Origin: G020353115 sp964389685
GTDB taxonomy: Bacteria; Bacteroidota; Bacteroidia; Bacteroidales; VadinHA17
Direction of reading: 5' to 3'
DNA length: 64,000 nucleotides
Assembly (NCBI GenBank): GCA_964389685.1
Contig: CAYMFM010000012.1
Span: forward strand, 11,533-75,532
Shown: one piece after another, positions 43,049 through 52,936 of the stretch
Layout: every line of letters begins with the position of its first letter
Numbering within the stretch: the first letter of the stretch is position 1
Notes under the pieces: generated by a model
The model's input: only the letters and a program-made list of their open reading frames with translations
The model's database searches: none
Told to the model about the DNA's origin: nothing
Made by a program: the position numbers and the translations under genes

Positions 43049-45682
43049 TCAGTTGTTGCGTGCACTGTCGCGATGAAACAGGATTCCCGTGGAGGTATCC
43101 AGTTCCGAAAACCGTTGTATGATCCCCTCTTTCTTTTCAGTAAGTTCTTCAACCAGTTTCCGGTTATTTTTCAGGTTGCCCGAAAGGTTTGAATAGAGAA
43201 TATGCAGTTTCTCTGAAAAAAGCTCTCCCTGTTTTGATAGCCTGTTCGATATACTGCCCTCTTCGATTTTCATGCAGATATCGGTTAATCCATAATAGGC
43301 ATCATTGAACTCAAGCAGCTGCCTGGCAATGTCTTTACCGAAAAGTGCAAGAAGGGCTTTATAGAGTGACAGATCCGGATGGTACTCATTGTTATTCCAT
43401 TCAAAATCAGCAACCGTGGTAAATTTTATCTTATAGAATTCACTGGAAGCGGAGCCGTTAACATACATGTGTGGACCATCAACATACTGGTAGAAATTTT
43501 CAGGCACGTATACATCGTACGGTTCAAACAGGTTACACATGCGGACTTTCCCGGGATAGAGGGCAGCATACCCTCCATAATCAGATTCCAGTGCCCTGGC
43601 ATATAATGTATTGTCCCAGATCATCGGTTTGCGCCCAATCAGTCCTGTGTATTTTTCAAAATCAATCTTATCATAGGATAGGGATCTGACTGTGGGGCCG
43701 GTCCAGATGATGGAGATGTCTTCCGGAATCGCTGGCATCAATTCTTTGAAATAGCACTCCGCCCTTCCCATGCTGCGGTCAATAAATTCATTCAAATACC
43801 AGGGAGGACAGAACTCAAATCGTGTTCGCGGATAATTCATCTCCACCCATTGGTGAAGGGAATTGATCATGTATTCATGCGCATGCTGCAGGTTTCCAAA
43901 AACCTTTCTATCCTCTTCTGTATAGAGGGTATAGAGTTTTCGTGAACCGTTTTCATGGGGAACAAAGTCATCTGCCATCAGCATAATCGTTGTGGCACCT
44001 GCATCCAATCCCCGCTTGAATGCCTGTTTCAGCTTTTCCATACTTCCCGGATCACTGTGTGTCCAGGCATACCGGAGGTCATGAGGGATCGAATCAACAT
44101 GCATTTCATAGTCAAGGTGATAATAGGGATTGATCATGATTGCCAGGTCAATAGCCCCGTTTCTTCGACACGCCTCACCGATCATGGTAACACCCTGCTT
44201 ATAGAGGTCGTCAGGATTATACCACTCTTTTCTGCCCCTGGTCTGACCGTACCCGATGTATGCTTTATTAAACTTCATGAGGCTCATGCGATCAATATCA
44301 GCCAGATCATCGTTCAATGCTGCTTCATTCTGCCAGGAATCGAACAGGTACGATCGCCCCAAAAAATCCGGGTAGTCGTATATGGACACACCTTGAAACT
44401 GCTGGTTTTCTGTATCAAATAATTGCAATGCAGTTGCTGATGCATAATAATCACCCTCAGGGTTGCTTCCAACCAGAAAAATAACCGGTGTATTACCCTG
44501 CAATACATCCACCAGGTACGATTGAGGTTTTCCACCGGGGATGCTTACACTGAGCTGCTCAGATGATCGGTAATAGAGATCCGTCTTTCCAACATTGAAC
44601 ACTGCTGAATAATCATCCAGGTTTGGTGGGGTATATCGGGAGACAGACACCTGGATTGAGTCATTTTCTTCCATTTTTTCTCTGATCAATCCGGCAGCCT
44701 TGAGGGTTAACGCGGAAGGATTGGGCGGGATGATGATCAGTGGATCTTTTTTTCCCACAACACCAGCTCCGGAATAGGTCATAACCTCCCCTTTCCGGAT
44801 CTGTTTTGGTGTAGGTAAAATGAGATCGGCTCGGGAGAATGTCGAATCAAAAAAGGGTGTGACTCGTTCCAGGGTTGTAAAATTCCATTTCGAAAAACGA
44901 TAATCCACGTTGTCAACCCACATGGTCCCGGTGCCTTTGAGCCCAAAAAAGATCCTTACAAATTGTGCATTGTCGGGGATATCTCCTTCCGAAAAGGGAT
45001 AATTGTATGTTCTGCCCCTTACGTTCCCATAGCCGAAGGTGTCAATAAACCAGAAGTTTGAAAAAGGGTACCCCTTGAACGAATTATCGAGAAATGCATC
45101 CAGGTAGGGATAATATTGTTTTCCATCAACCTCAATTTTATTCTTATCGTAAAAAAGGATCCGGATGTTTATTGCATCATGCAGTTTGGTCCCCAGACGG
45201 GATTGATTGGGATGAATGCCTTCCAGCCGTATGTCGAAGGTAAGAAGATAATTTCCGGGAATAACCTTAATAAAATCACTGATTATACCCTCCCCTGTTT
45301 CATCCATTTCACCGGATTTTTTCCTGTGAATTTTAATGGCATGGGTTCCCAGTGTGACTTCATTGTCCGCGTATATATCATTTGTAAGGTCTACCCACTC
45401 CAAATGTTCACCCACTCTGGTCCAGCCCCTGACAAAAAAAGCGTTGTCCTCTCCATCTTCGAAGAAAAATTTGCCAGTTTCAAAAGATGGATTAAACACC
45501 AGATTCCCTTTGTGTAACTGATTCAAACGAATGTGATAAGGAATCGTCATGGGGTCCATACTTGACCATAGTGCCTGGTTCCTGATCGATTTCTCTCGTT
45601 CAATACACCCTGTAATGATAATCAGGGAAACTGTGACAAACAAGACCCAGAAAAAACGTTTACAAAACAATACAAAATTCAT
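43049..45682 (-). CDS. GH84-like (beta-N-acetylglucosaminidase type) lipoprotein
   Basis: The 877-residue protein is a lipoprotein (SLIIITGCIE, Cys26). A jelly-roll-like N-terminal module (about 60-270) starts NLVFNPSFETGKFFF. A domain like the one before the barrel of N-acetylglucosaminidases follows (ILPTPKQIRKG, about 290-420). A TIM barrel covers about 430-740, where MADDF near residue 570 gives the adjacent Asp pair, IIWTGPTVRS near 659 and MIWDN near 690 match GH84 motifs. A helical C-terminal region completes it. GH84 enzymes remove beta-linked GlcNAc. The match is to motifs and layout; another amino-sugar glycosidase remains possible. It converges on the TauE gene. Confidence 0.72.
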   Translation of the reverse strand: MNFVLFCKRFFWVLFVTVSLIIITGCIEREKSIRNQALWSSMDPMTIPYHIRLNQLHKGNLVFNPSFETGKFFFEDGEDNAFFVRGWTRVGEHLEWVDLTNDIYADNEVTLGTHAIKIHRKKSGEMDETGEGIISDFIKVIPGNYLLTFDIRLEGIHPNQSRLGTKLHDAINIRILFYDKNKIEVDGKQYYPYLDAFLDNSFKGYPFSNFWFIDTFGYGNVRGRTYNYPFSEGDIPDNAQFVRIFFGLKGTGTMWVDNVDYRFSKWNFTTLERVTPFFDSTFSRADLILPTPKQIRKGEVMTYSGAGVVGKKDPLIIIPPNPSALTLKAAGLIREKMEENDSIQVSVSRYTPPNLDDYSAVFNVGKTDLYYRSSEQLSVSIPGGKPQSYLVDVLQGNTPVIFLVGSNPEGDYYASATALQLFDTENQQFQGVSIYDYPDFLGRSYLFDSWQNEAALNDDLADIDRMSLMKFNKAYIGYGQTRGRKEWYNPDDLYKQGVTMIGEACRRNGAIDLAIMINPYYHLDYEMHVDSIPHDLRYAWTHSDPGSMEKLKQAFKRGLDAGATTIMLMADDFVPHENGSRKLYTLYTEEDRKVFGNLQHAHEYMINSLHQWVEMNYPRTRFEFCPPWYLNEFIDRSMGRAECYFKELMPAIPEDISIIWTGPTVRSLSYDKIDFEKYTGLIGRKPMIWDNTLYARALESDYGGYAALYPGKVRMCNLFEPYDVYVPENFYQYVDGPHMYVNGSASSEFYKIKFTTVADFEWNNNEYHPDLSLYKALLALFGKDIARQLLEFNDAYYGLTDICMKIEEGSISNRLSKQGELFSEKLHILYSNLSGNLKNNRKLVEELTEKKEGIIQRFSELDTSTGILFHRDSARNN

Positions 45683-46010
45683 AACATACAGTAATCTATG
45701 ACAATTTATACTACTCCCCGGAACAGGGAAACAACGGCAAACAAGTTATGCATTTCCGATTTGATTTCAAACAAGCCGTTGATCCGAGCTTTGAATTTGT
45801 TCTTCATCTTTCGCGCAGAAGGATTGTATTATTTTTCAGGGTTTTAACTTTATAAACGCAACCATTCATCCGAAATTTGCATCTGTTATACAATGATAAG
45901 GAGAATACCCGTTACCCCCTAATATATTTACCCTAAAATTAACCTAAATTTTAGTGGAGGAAACCAGGTCCGTTCGGTCCTGGTTTCTTTTTAAAAGAAA
46001 CTTGAGATCA
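45683..46010. other. Intergenic stretch with a tiny frame and two stacked hairpins
   Basis: The 328 bases between folD and the GH84-like gene hold no long gene. On the plus strand a 9-codon frame (MIRRIPVTP, 45893-45922) is followed by the hairpin CTAAAATT/AATTTTAG (45933-45954) and then by a terminator hairpin with a T-run. This order resembles a small RNA or an attenuator, but no plus-strand gene follows. Confidence 0.5.
45960..45992 (+). terminator. Plus-strand intrinsic terminator hairpin
   Basis: GAAACCAGG (45960-45968) pairs exactly with CCTGGTTTC (45979-45987), and TTTTT follows at 45988-45992. The T-run is on the plus strand, while both flanking genes are on the minus strand, so the signal seems to end an unannotated plus-strand transcript. 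Confidence 0.7.
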
Positions 46011-46895
46011 TCAAGCGTAGATGGCTTTTTTTGCCGCAAGCAAGGTATTTTTCAGAAGAGCTACTCGTGTCATGGGTCCTACACCTCCTGGCACGGGTGT
46101 GATAAAACTGGTTTTTGGAGCCACTTCATCGAATTTTACATCACCGATCAGTTTCCACCCGGATTTGGTCTTGTCGGAAGGGACCCGGGTAATACCAACG
46201 TCGATAACCACTGCCCCTTCCTTTACCATATTCGCCGTTAAAAATCCAGCCTGACCCATGGCTGCAATCACGATATCTGCATTCCGTGCTATTTCATCAA
46301 TATCCTTTGTCTTGCTATGGCAGACGGTAACCGTTGCATTCCCGGGATACCGTTTTTGGGAGAGCAAGATGCTCATCGGTTTGCCCACGATATTGCTTCT
46401 CCCGATTACTACACAGGATTTACCCACAGTATCTATCTTGTACCGCTCGATGAGTTCCAGTATACCGGCTGGTGTTGCAGAGATATAAGAAGGCAGGCCA
46501 ATGACCATGCGTCCGACATTTTCCGGGTGAAATCCATCCACATCTTTCCGCGGATCGATCCGTTCGATGACCTTCTGTTCCGAAATGTGATCAGGAAGCG
46601 GCAGCTGAACGATCAATCCGTCGATCTTGTCATTCCGGTTTATTTCATCGATCTTATCCAGAAGTTCTTCTTCAGTGAGCTGCTCTTCATATTGAAAAAG
46701 GGAGGATTCGATGCCAACCTGGGAACAATCTTTCTGCTTATAGGCGACGTATGTTTCACTGGCACCGTCATGTCCGACAAGAATAGCAGCAAGGTGAGGG
46801 ATTTTTCCACCCTGCTCTTTGATAGAATTAACCTCTTCGGCAATTTCAGCCTTGACCTGTTCGGCAATTACTTTTCCTTCAATGAGTTGGTACAT
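46011..46895 (-). CDS. folD: Bifunctional methylenetetrahydrofolate dehydrogenase/cyclohydrolase
   Basis: The 294-residue enzyme interconverts methylene-, methenyl- and 10-formyl-tetrahydrofolate for purine, formyl-methionine and one-carbon supply. SETYVAYKQKDC at 46-57 holds the catalytic Lys53. VQLPLPDHI, DVDGFHPENVGRM and the NADP-binding loop GRSNIVGKPMSILLSQ are all present, as is PVPGGVGPMTRV near the end. The length is standard. It lies 29 bases downstream of ffh on the same strand and may be co-transcribed with it. Confidence 0.95.
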   Translation of the reverse strand: MYQLIEGKVIAEQVKAEIAEEVNSIKEQGGKIPHLAAILVGHDGASETYVAYKQKDCSQVGIESSLFQYEEQLTEEELLDKIDEINRNDKIDGLIVQLPLPDHISEQKVIERIDPRKDVDGFHPENVGRMVIGLPSYISATPAGILELIERYKIDTVGKSCVVIGRSNIVGKPMSILLSQKRYPGNATVTVCHSKTKDIDEIARNADIVIAAMGQAGFLTANMVKEGAVVIDVGITRVPSDKTKSGWKLIGDVKFDEVAPKTSFITPVPGGVGPMTRVALLKNTLLAAKKAIYA

Positions 46896-46924
46896 AATAA
46901 TTTATTTTAGCGTATGGGAAATTA

Positions 46925-48259
46925 TTACCGTTTCATGCCCTGCATATTTTTCATCATTCTGGCCATGTTTTTCCCACCGGACATCATCTTCATCATCTTT
47001 CTGGTTTCATCAAACTGTTTAACCAACCGGTTTACTTCCTGGATGGTTGTCCCGCTTCCGCTGGCAATGCGCTTCCTCCTGCTTCCATTCAGGAGTAAGG
47101 GATTTTCCCGTTCTTCAGGAGTCATGGAGGAGATGATGGCTTCAATGCCTTTGAAGGCGTCATCATCAATATCCAGGTTTTTCATTGCTTTCCCCACTCC
47201 GGGGATCATCGATGCCAGATCCTTCACGTTTCCCATCTTTTTAATTTGCTGAATCTGGGAGATAAAGTCGTTAAAATTGAATTGATCCTTGGCGATCTTC
47301 TTCTTGATTTTCCTGGCTTCCTCAACATCGAACTGCTCCTGTGCCTTTTCAACCAGCGATACAATATCACCCATGCCCAGTATACGATCAGCCATTCGTT
47401 CGGGGTGAAAAACATCCAGCGCATCCATTTTTTCACCCGAGCCGACGAATTTGATGGGTTTGTTGACGACAGACCGTATGGATAATGCCGCTCCCCCACG
47501 GGTATCGCCGTCTAATTTGGTAAGGACAACTCCTTCAAAATCGAGCCGGTCGTTGAACTCCCTGGCTGTATTCACAGCATCCTGACCGGTCATGGCATCT
47601 ACAACAAATAGGGTCTCATGCGGGTCGATTGCTTTTTTGATCGATGCAATCTCATTCATCATCTCTTCATCAATGGCAAGCCTTCCGGCTGTGTCAATGA
47701 TCACCACATCGTTCCCCTGTCTTTTTGCAAATTTGATAGACTCCTGGGTGATCTTGACAGGGTTTTGATTTCCTTCTTCCGTATAGACCTCAACATTGAT
47801 CTGCTCTCCCAGAACTTTCAGCTGGTCGATAGCAGCCGGTCTGTAAACGTCCCCTGCTACAAGTATCGGATCTTTCCTTTTTTTATTCTTGAGCAGGAAG
47901 GCAAGTTTAGCGGCAAATGTTGTCTTTCCGGAACCCTGCAACCCGGCAACAAGAACAATGGCAGGATTGCCTTTAAGGTTAATATCCTCCATGCTGCCCC
48001 CCATGAGAAGGGCGAGTTCATCGTGAACGATCTTTACGATCATTTGCCCAGGCTTAACTGAAGAGAGAACATCCTGTCCGAGAGCCTTCTCTTTTATCGT
48101 ATCCGTAAATGACTTGGCGATCTTGTAGTTCACATCCGCATCGAGCAGAGCCCTTCGAACCTCCTTCAGGGTTTCTGCTACATTGATCTCTGTAATACGC
48201 CCTTCACCTTTCAGTAGTTTAAACGACTGTTCCAGTCTGTCTGTCAAATTCTCAAACAT
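46925..48259 (-). CDS. ffh: Signal recognition particle protein (GTPase)
   Basis: Ffh binds 4.5S RNA and signal sequences emerging from the ribosome and delivers the nascent chains to FtsY. The 444 residues are typical. The N-domain comes first, then the GTPase with GLQGSGKTTFAAKLAFLL (about 108-125), DTAGRLAID (about 190) and TKLDGDTRGGAALS (about 247). The Met-rich M-domain closes the protein (MMKMMSGGKNMARMMKN). The SRP RNA gene is not visible in this window. folD follows after 29 bases. Confidence 0.96.
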   Translation of the reverse strand: MFENLTDRLEQSFKLLKGEGRITEINVAETLKEVRRALLDADVNYKIAKSFTDTIKEKALGQDVLSSVKPGQMIVKIVHDELALLMGGSMEDINLKGNPAIVLVAGLQGSGKTTFAAKLAFLLKNKKRKDPILVAGDVYRPAAIDQLKVLGEQINVEVYTEEGNQNPVKITQESIKFAKRQGNDVVIIDTAGRLAIDEEMMNEIASIKKAIDPHETLFVVDAMTGQDAVNTAREFNDRLDFEGVVLTKLDGDTRGGAALSIRSVVNKPIKFVGSGEKMDALDVFHPERMADRILGMGDIVSLVEKAQEQFDVEEARKIKKKIAKDQFNFNDFISQIQQIKKMGNVKDLASMIPGVGKAMKNLDIDDDAFKGIEAIISSMTPEERENPLLLNGSRRKRIASGSGTTIQEVNRLVKQFDETRKMMKMMSGGKNMARMMKNMQGMKR

Positions 48260-48383
48260 ATCTTACGGTTGGTTTTCGTTGGCACAAAAATAAATAAAAA
48301 TCCCTTTTCTCTGGGAAGCCCCTCAGCAAAATCAAGCGAACCGTTGAGAAATCGAACCGGTACGCTCAATGACACACCTCCCG

Positions 48384-50171
48384 TTACATCCTGTCAGGCA
48401 TTTCAATACCCAGCAGCCCCATGGCTGAATGAAGGATATTGCCCGTGGTTTCAGAAAGAATTATTCGCAGGTTCCGGAGATCGTTATCCGGCTCTTTTAA
48501 AATCGGGTAATCGTGGTAAAACTGATTGAATTCACGTGCAGTCTCGTAACAAAAGTTGGCAATTAAGCCCGGGTTATATGTCTCTGCTGACTCACCAACA
48601 ACACGAGGAAAATCTTCCAATAGCTTGATCAGTTCAATTTCCTTGGAAGGAGGATCCGCTTCCATATTCAGGTGGCAGCCATCCAGCATCCCGGCTTCTC
48701 TTGCCTTCTTAAGTACGGATTGAATCCGGGTGTAGGTATATTGTACTAATGGGCCCGTATTCCCATTGAAATCAATGGATTCCTCCGGATTAAATGTCAT
48801 GTTCTTTTTGGGATCAACTTTCAGGATAAAATATTTTAATGCACCCAACCCGATCATTCTGTAAATCTTCTGTTTCTCTTCCGCCTGGTATCCATCCAGC
48901 TTCCCCAGTTCTTTTGACATCTCCCGTGCAGTATCGATCATTTCCTGAATGAGATCATCCGCATCAACCACTGTTCCTTCCCTTGACTTCATCTTACCAT
49001 AGGGAAGTTCAACCATGCCATAGGATAAATGGTACAGGTCCTTTGCCCAGGAGTAACCAATTTTTGAAAGTATTAATGCGAGTACCTGGAAGTGATAGTT
49101 CTGCTCATTGCCTACGACATAGATGTGTTTGTTGAATTGATACTCCTTGTATCGTAATACTGCAGTACCGAGGTCCTGGGTGATGTAAACGGCTGTACCG
49201 TCGGACCGGAGGAGAATTTTCTCATCCAGCCCGTCTGAGGTAAGGTCGGCCCAGACTGATCCATCCGGTTTTTTTTCCAGGATTCCCTTCCCGAGAGCAT
49301 CCAGGACAATTTTTCTCCCCAGTTTGAAGGTATCGGACTCATAATATATCTTGTCGAACCAGACACCAAGGGCTTTATAGGTTACATCAAATCCGTCATA
49401 CACCCACTGGTTCATCATTTTCCAGAGGTTGACCGTCTCCGTATCATCCGCCTCCCACTTTCTCAACATCTCCTGGGCTTCATCCATCAGGGGAGCCTTC
49501 ACCCGGGCTTCTTCCAATGATTCACCGGGCTGTACAAGCTTTTCAACCTGTTTTTTAAGCTCCCGCTCAAACATGACATAAAAATCTCCAACCAGGTGAT
49601 CCCCTTTTTTGCCGGACGATTCAGGAGTAATACCCTTTCCCCATTTTTGCCATGCCAGCATGGATTTGCAAATGTGTATGCCCCGGTCATTTACAATATT
49701 AACCCTTACAACGCGGTTTCCTGCTGCCTCAAGGATCTCAGACATGGAATGTCCCAGCAGGTTGTTCCGGATATGCCCAAGATGTAACGGCTTGTTGGTG
49801 TTTGGGGATGAGAATTCCACAAGAACAGTTTTTGAATCGCCGGTCCTCTCCTTTCGCCCAAAATTTTTTGCAGTAATCCTGTTTTTAAAAATAACCAGCC
49901 AGTACTCCTTCGAAAGTTCGAAATTCAAATACCCTTTGACCACATTGTAATTTTGAATTTCCGATACCTTACCCTTCAGGAAATTACCAATCTCTGCTCC
50001 GGCTGATTCAGGAGCTTTCCTTATCAGTTTCAACAGGGAAAACAGCACAAGGGTATAATCACCCCGGTGTTCCTTGCGGGTCTTTTGGATAAGAATTTCT
50101 TCTTCATCAACAGTGACCGAATATAATTGGGATAAAGCTTCCGCAACTTCTTTGACTAACCTGTTTTCCAT
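48384..50171 (-). CDS. argS: Arginyl-tRNA synthetase
   Basis: The 595-residue class I enzyme charges tRNA-Arg. The HIGH motif reads PLHLGHIRN at about 132-140. The KMSKS-loop region reads GKMKSREGTVV near 399, which is the usual variant in ArgS. The N-terminal additional domain (about 1-110) recognises the tRNA elbow. The C-terminal DALR domain includes NTGPLVQYTYTRIQSVLKKA and ends in LLGIEMPDRM. No frameshift is visible. It is followed on its 3' side by a 124-base gap with no gene before ffh. Confidence 0.96.
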   Translation of the reverse strand: MENRLVKEVAEALSQLYSVTVDEEEILIQKTRKEHRGDYTLVLFSLLKLIRKAPESAGAEIGNFLKGKVSEIQNYNVVKGYLNFELSKEYWLVIFKNRITAKNFGRKERTGDSKTVLVEFSSPNTNKPLHLGHIRNNLLGHSMSEILEAAGNRVVRVNIVNDRGIHICKSMLAWQKWGKGITPESSGKKGDHLVGDFYVMFERELKKQVEKLVQPGESLEEARVKAPLMDEAQEMLRKWEADDTETVNLWKMMNQWVYDGFDVTYKALGVWFDKIYYESDTFKLGRKIVLDALGKGILEKKPDGSVWADLTSDGLDEKILLRSDGTAVYITQDLGTAVLRYKEYQFNKHIYVVGNEQNYHFQVLALILSKIGYSWAKDLYHLSYGMVELPYGKMKSREGTVVDADDLIQEMIDTAREMSKELGKLDGYQAEEKQKIYRMIGLGALKYFILKVDPKKNMTFNPEESIDFNGNTGPLVQYTYTRIQSVLKKAREAGMLDGCHLNMEADPPSKEIELIKLLEDFPRVVGESAETYNPGLIANFCYETAREFNQFYHDYPILKEPDNDLRNLRIILSETTGNILHSAMGLLGIEMPDRM

Positions 50172-50233
50172 ACCGGTATGTATTTCTCCCCTTTATTCAT
50201 GCTGATCCTACTGAAAGCCATAAAGATAATATA

Positions 50234-51133
50234 TTATGAACAATAGAGAGAGCTATAATACAATAGTTTATACAGATCGAACAACAGGAGGTTCGGTCTG
50301 GATGAGATCAGTCTTCTTCTGGCCCATCTTAACAGTTTTCGGGTAACCGATACCGGAAGAGGCAGCAGACCGGTTCTTTTCAACCGGTAAAAAACCCTCA
50401 GCAGCCTGACCTGGCTGATGAATTCCCTGTTTTCTTTGTTCAGCATTGTTAAATGATACAAATTATTCAACCCGGCTGTTGTTTTCTCGAAAAACAGATG
50501 GTCCGGTTCCAATCCAAGATGAAGCAATGGATTTTCGATGTGAAGCACCTTCACTCCACGCTTTGCCAGTTCATGTCCAAAAAGGGTATCCTCATGTCCG
50601 TATTGCTTCAACTTTTCATCAAACTGGATGCTTAGGAACAGATCCTTATCGATCATGAAGTTGAATCCCGAAAATCCGGCATTCGGTTTTTTATTTCTTC
50701 TTTTTGCACTTAATGATTCCCGGGTTTTGCCATATTTCCAACGAAAGAGTAGCTCCTTCTTTTCCGGAGGAGCAAGTTGATACATCGTGCCTCCACAGAC
50801 AACCACACCCTTGTTCAGGTAATTCAGGTAATGATTAAGGTACTGATCATGAATAACCGAGGCATCGGAATCGATGAACAACAGGTAGGGGTATCTTGCC
50901 AGCCGGGCCAACTGGTTCCGTGCTGCCGCTCTCCCGATATTGCTATTCCGTGTAATGAATTTGACATTTTCCCACTGCCCAACCACCCGGTTTTGATCAA
51001 CAAACCGGGCATCCGACGCATCATCCAGCGCAATGATCTCAAATGAAATGTTCAATCCTTTCCCCTGCTCCATCAGGTCATTCACAAGATCAACAATGTT
51101 GTGATTAAAAACTGGTATTAAAATTGATAGCAT
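50234..51133 (-). CDS. Family 2 glycosyltransferase
   Basis: From the ATG at 51133 (MLSILIPVFNHN) the protein has 299 residues. The GT-A nucleotide-sugar fold is clear: ILIPVFNHN at the N-terminus, EIIALDDASD at about 33, NIGRAAARNQLA at about 62, LFIDSDASV with the metal-binding DSD motif near 84, and GHEDTLFGHEL near 185 as the acceptor-side Glu-Asp pair. The basic C-terminal part (RKLLRWARRRLIS) may touch the membrane. It transfers a sugar to an unknown acceptor, perhaps in surface polysaccharide. No other glycan gene is adjacent. The longer reading from 51211 adds a charged stretch without a family match. Confidence 0.85.
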   Translation of the reverse strand: MLSILIPVFNHNIVDLVNDLMEQGKGLNISFEIIALDDASDARFVDQNRVVGQWENVKFITRNSNIGRAAARNQLARLARYPYLLFIDSDASVIHDQYLNHYLNYLNKGVVVCGGTMYQLAPPEKKELLFRWKYGKTRESLSAKRRNKKPNAGFSGFNFMIDKDLFLSIQFDEKLKQYGHEDTLFGHELAKRGVKVLHIENPLLHLGLEPDHLFFEKTTAGLNNLYHLTMLNKENREFISQVRLLRVFYRLKRTGLLPLPVSVTRKLLRWARRRLISSRPNLLLFDLYKLLYYSSLYCS

Positions 51134-51276
51134 TCTATTCTGGATGTGATTTCTGTTTAGAAAAAGATCCTGGTCTTTCCAAAATTTATAAAATTTGTAA
51201 AATTCTTTCAATATTCTGTTATTTCAACGGGTTAATTATCATCTTTGGGAGAGATTAATTGCAAAAATTGTTACGA

Positions 51277-52677
51277 ATGAAATTCTGTGCCACACTATTC
51301 GGTTTTCTTTTTCTGATGGTTGCCGGTGTAAAAGGAGAAGGTTATACCATTGAAATCCAGATCAAAGGACTGTCAGACACCTCCATTTTTATCGGTTATC
51401 ATTTCGCTGACAAGAAATATGTAAAGGATACAATCCGCCTCAATTCCGACGGAAAAGTCATCTACAGTGGGGATGAAGATCTTCCAGGAGGGGTTTACCT
51501 GCTTGTTTTTCCCGGTATGAATTTTATCGAATTTATCATTGGCAACGATCAGGCTTTTTCGATCACGACGGATATTGCAGATCCATTATACTCACTGAAA
51601 TTTACCGGCTCTGATGAAAACTCCAGGTTTCTGGATTATCAGAAATTCATGAGGGAACAGCAAACCGTTGCTAATGAGCTACGAAAGATCAGGGAGCAAT
51701 ACAAGAATTTACCGGATTCTGTTGAGGCGATCAATGGTGAACTTCAGGTGATTGATAACCAGATTACACACTATTGGGACAATCTGATCCGGGAGAACAA
51801 CGGTACTTTCCTTGGACATCTGGTTGAAGCGCTTCGTAATCCGGAAATACCGGATTTTGAGGTTCCGGATGGGATAGAAAACGTTGATTCAGCAAAGTGG
51901 GTATTGAGATATTTGTACAACAGGGATCATTTTCTGGATAACATTGAATTTTCAGATGAGCGCCTGCTTCGCACACCCATTGTTCATAGTAAGCTTGACC
52001 AATACGTGAACCGGATATTGATTCAACGACCGGATTCCATTATTCCACCCCTTCATAAACTGGTTGAACGGAGCAGGGAAAATGAAAAATTCTTTCAATT
52101 TGTTGTCGTATTCCTGATAAACAACTTTCTTCAAAGCAACATCATGGGAATGGATGCGGTGTATGTTGATCTAGCGGAAAAATATTACCTGTCCGGAGAA
52201 GCAACGTGGGCTGATTCCAGCTTTCTTGCAAGTCTGGAAGATCGTGTCAGCAAAATTAAACCGAACCTGATCGGTAAAACGGGAAAGGATCTGATCATGG
52301 AAACCAGTGCCGGAGAGTGGGTGTCACTCCATGAAATTGATGCCAAATATACCGTGCTCTATTTCTGGGAACCGAATTGCGGACACTGCAAGGAAGCAAC
52401 ACCGGCACTCTATGATATCTATCGAAAATACAAAGAGAAAGGCCTCGAAGTATTTGCTGTATATACACAGGATAACGATGAAGAATGGCTCAATTACCTG
52501 AATAAGAATGGCTTTGACTGGATCAATGTACATGACTCAACCCAGAATACCTATTTCCGCTTCTATTACGACATCTACAGCACACCGGTGGTCTATCTCC
52601 TGGATGAAGAGAAGGTCATTGTTGCCAAAAGGATCAGCGTGGAATCCCTCGATAAAATGCTGGAAACATTGCTGTGA
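51277..52677 (+). CDS. Periplasmic TlpA-like thiol-disulfide protein with N-terminal DUF4369-like part
   Basis: From the ATG at 51277 the protein has 466 residues. A signal peptide (LFGFLFLMVAGVKGE) is followed by a beta-rich part (about 25-120) with DTSIFIGYHFADKKYVKDT, then a helical region. A thioredoxin-like domain covers about 340-466, where EPNCGHCKEATPAL carries the redox pair Cys368-x-x-Cys371. DNDEEWLNYLNKNGFDWINV and TPVVYLLDEE give the remaining thioredoxin blocks, with the cis-Pro in TPV. It probably reduces or isomerises disulfides outside the inner membrane. A TTG at 51259 is in frame but the ATG fits the signal peptide better. CATCTTTG at 51240-51247 may be its -7 element. Confidence 0.85.
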   Translation: MKFCATLFGFLFLMVAGVKGEGYTIEIQIKGLSDTSIFIGYHFADKKYVKDTIRLNSDGKVIYSGDEDLPGGVYLLVFPGMNFIEFIIGNDQAFSITTDIADPLYSLKFTGSDENSRFLDYQKFMREQQTVANELRKIREQYKNLPDSVEAINGELQVIDNQITHYWDNLIRENNGTFLGHLVEALRNPEIPDFEVPDGIENVDSAKWVLRYLYNRDHFLDNIEFSDERLLRTPIVHSKLDQYVNRILIQRPDSIIPPLHKLVERSRENEKFFQFVVVFLINNFLQSNIMGMDAVYVDLAEKYYLSGEATWADSSFLASLEDRVSKIKPNLIGKTGKDLIMETSAGEWVSLHEIDAKYTVLYFWEPNCGHCKEATPALYDIYRKYKEKGLEVFAVYTQDNDEEWLNYLNKNGFDWINVHDSTQNTYFRFYYDIYSTPVVYLLDEEKVIVAKRISVESLDKMLETLL

Positions 52678-52874
52678 GTATGGGATTTGAATTGTAGGTG
52701 CTGTCTTAAAAGTTCGATTCTTGGGCAGCTATCCCTGGTTAAATGAACAGTTAATAGTTAATTGCCAATAGTTAATAGGTTGATGGATGTACATTGTCCA
52801 TAGGAGCTTTGGAAAATGAATTAGAGGCAATTGAGGCATTCAAGGCATTATACTGCTCACCCTTTTCCGCCGTA

Positions 52875-52899
52875 TCCGCCAGTTGGCGCAGAAGGCGGA
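52875..52899. repeat. Imperfect TCCGCCA/TGGCGGA palindrome
   Basis: TCCGCCAGTTGGCG is followed after a short insert by GGCGGA. The core CGCCAGTTGGCG is nearly the same as the perfect palindrome inside the B12 riboswitch at 61580-61599. The surrounding 259-base gap (52678-52936) otherwise holds short AT-rich repeats (AGTTAATAG words) and no gene. Confidence 0.5.
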
Positions 52900-52936
52900 A
52901 CTCACTTCTCTATGCTCCATGCTAATTCATCATTCC

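Noticed and set aside
46317..46910. 197-codon plus-strand frame across folD
   Set aside because: It is the shadow of folD on the other strand; folD has all family motifs.
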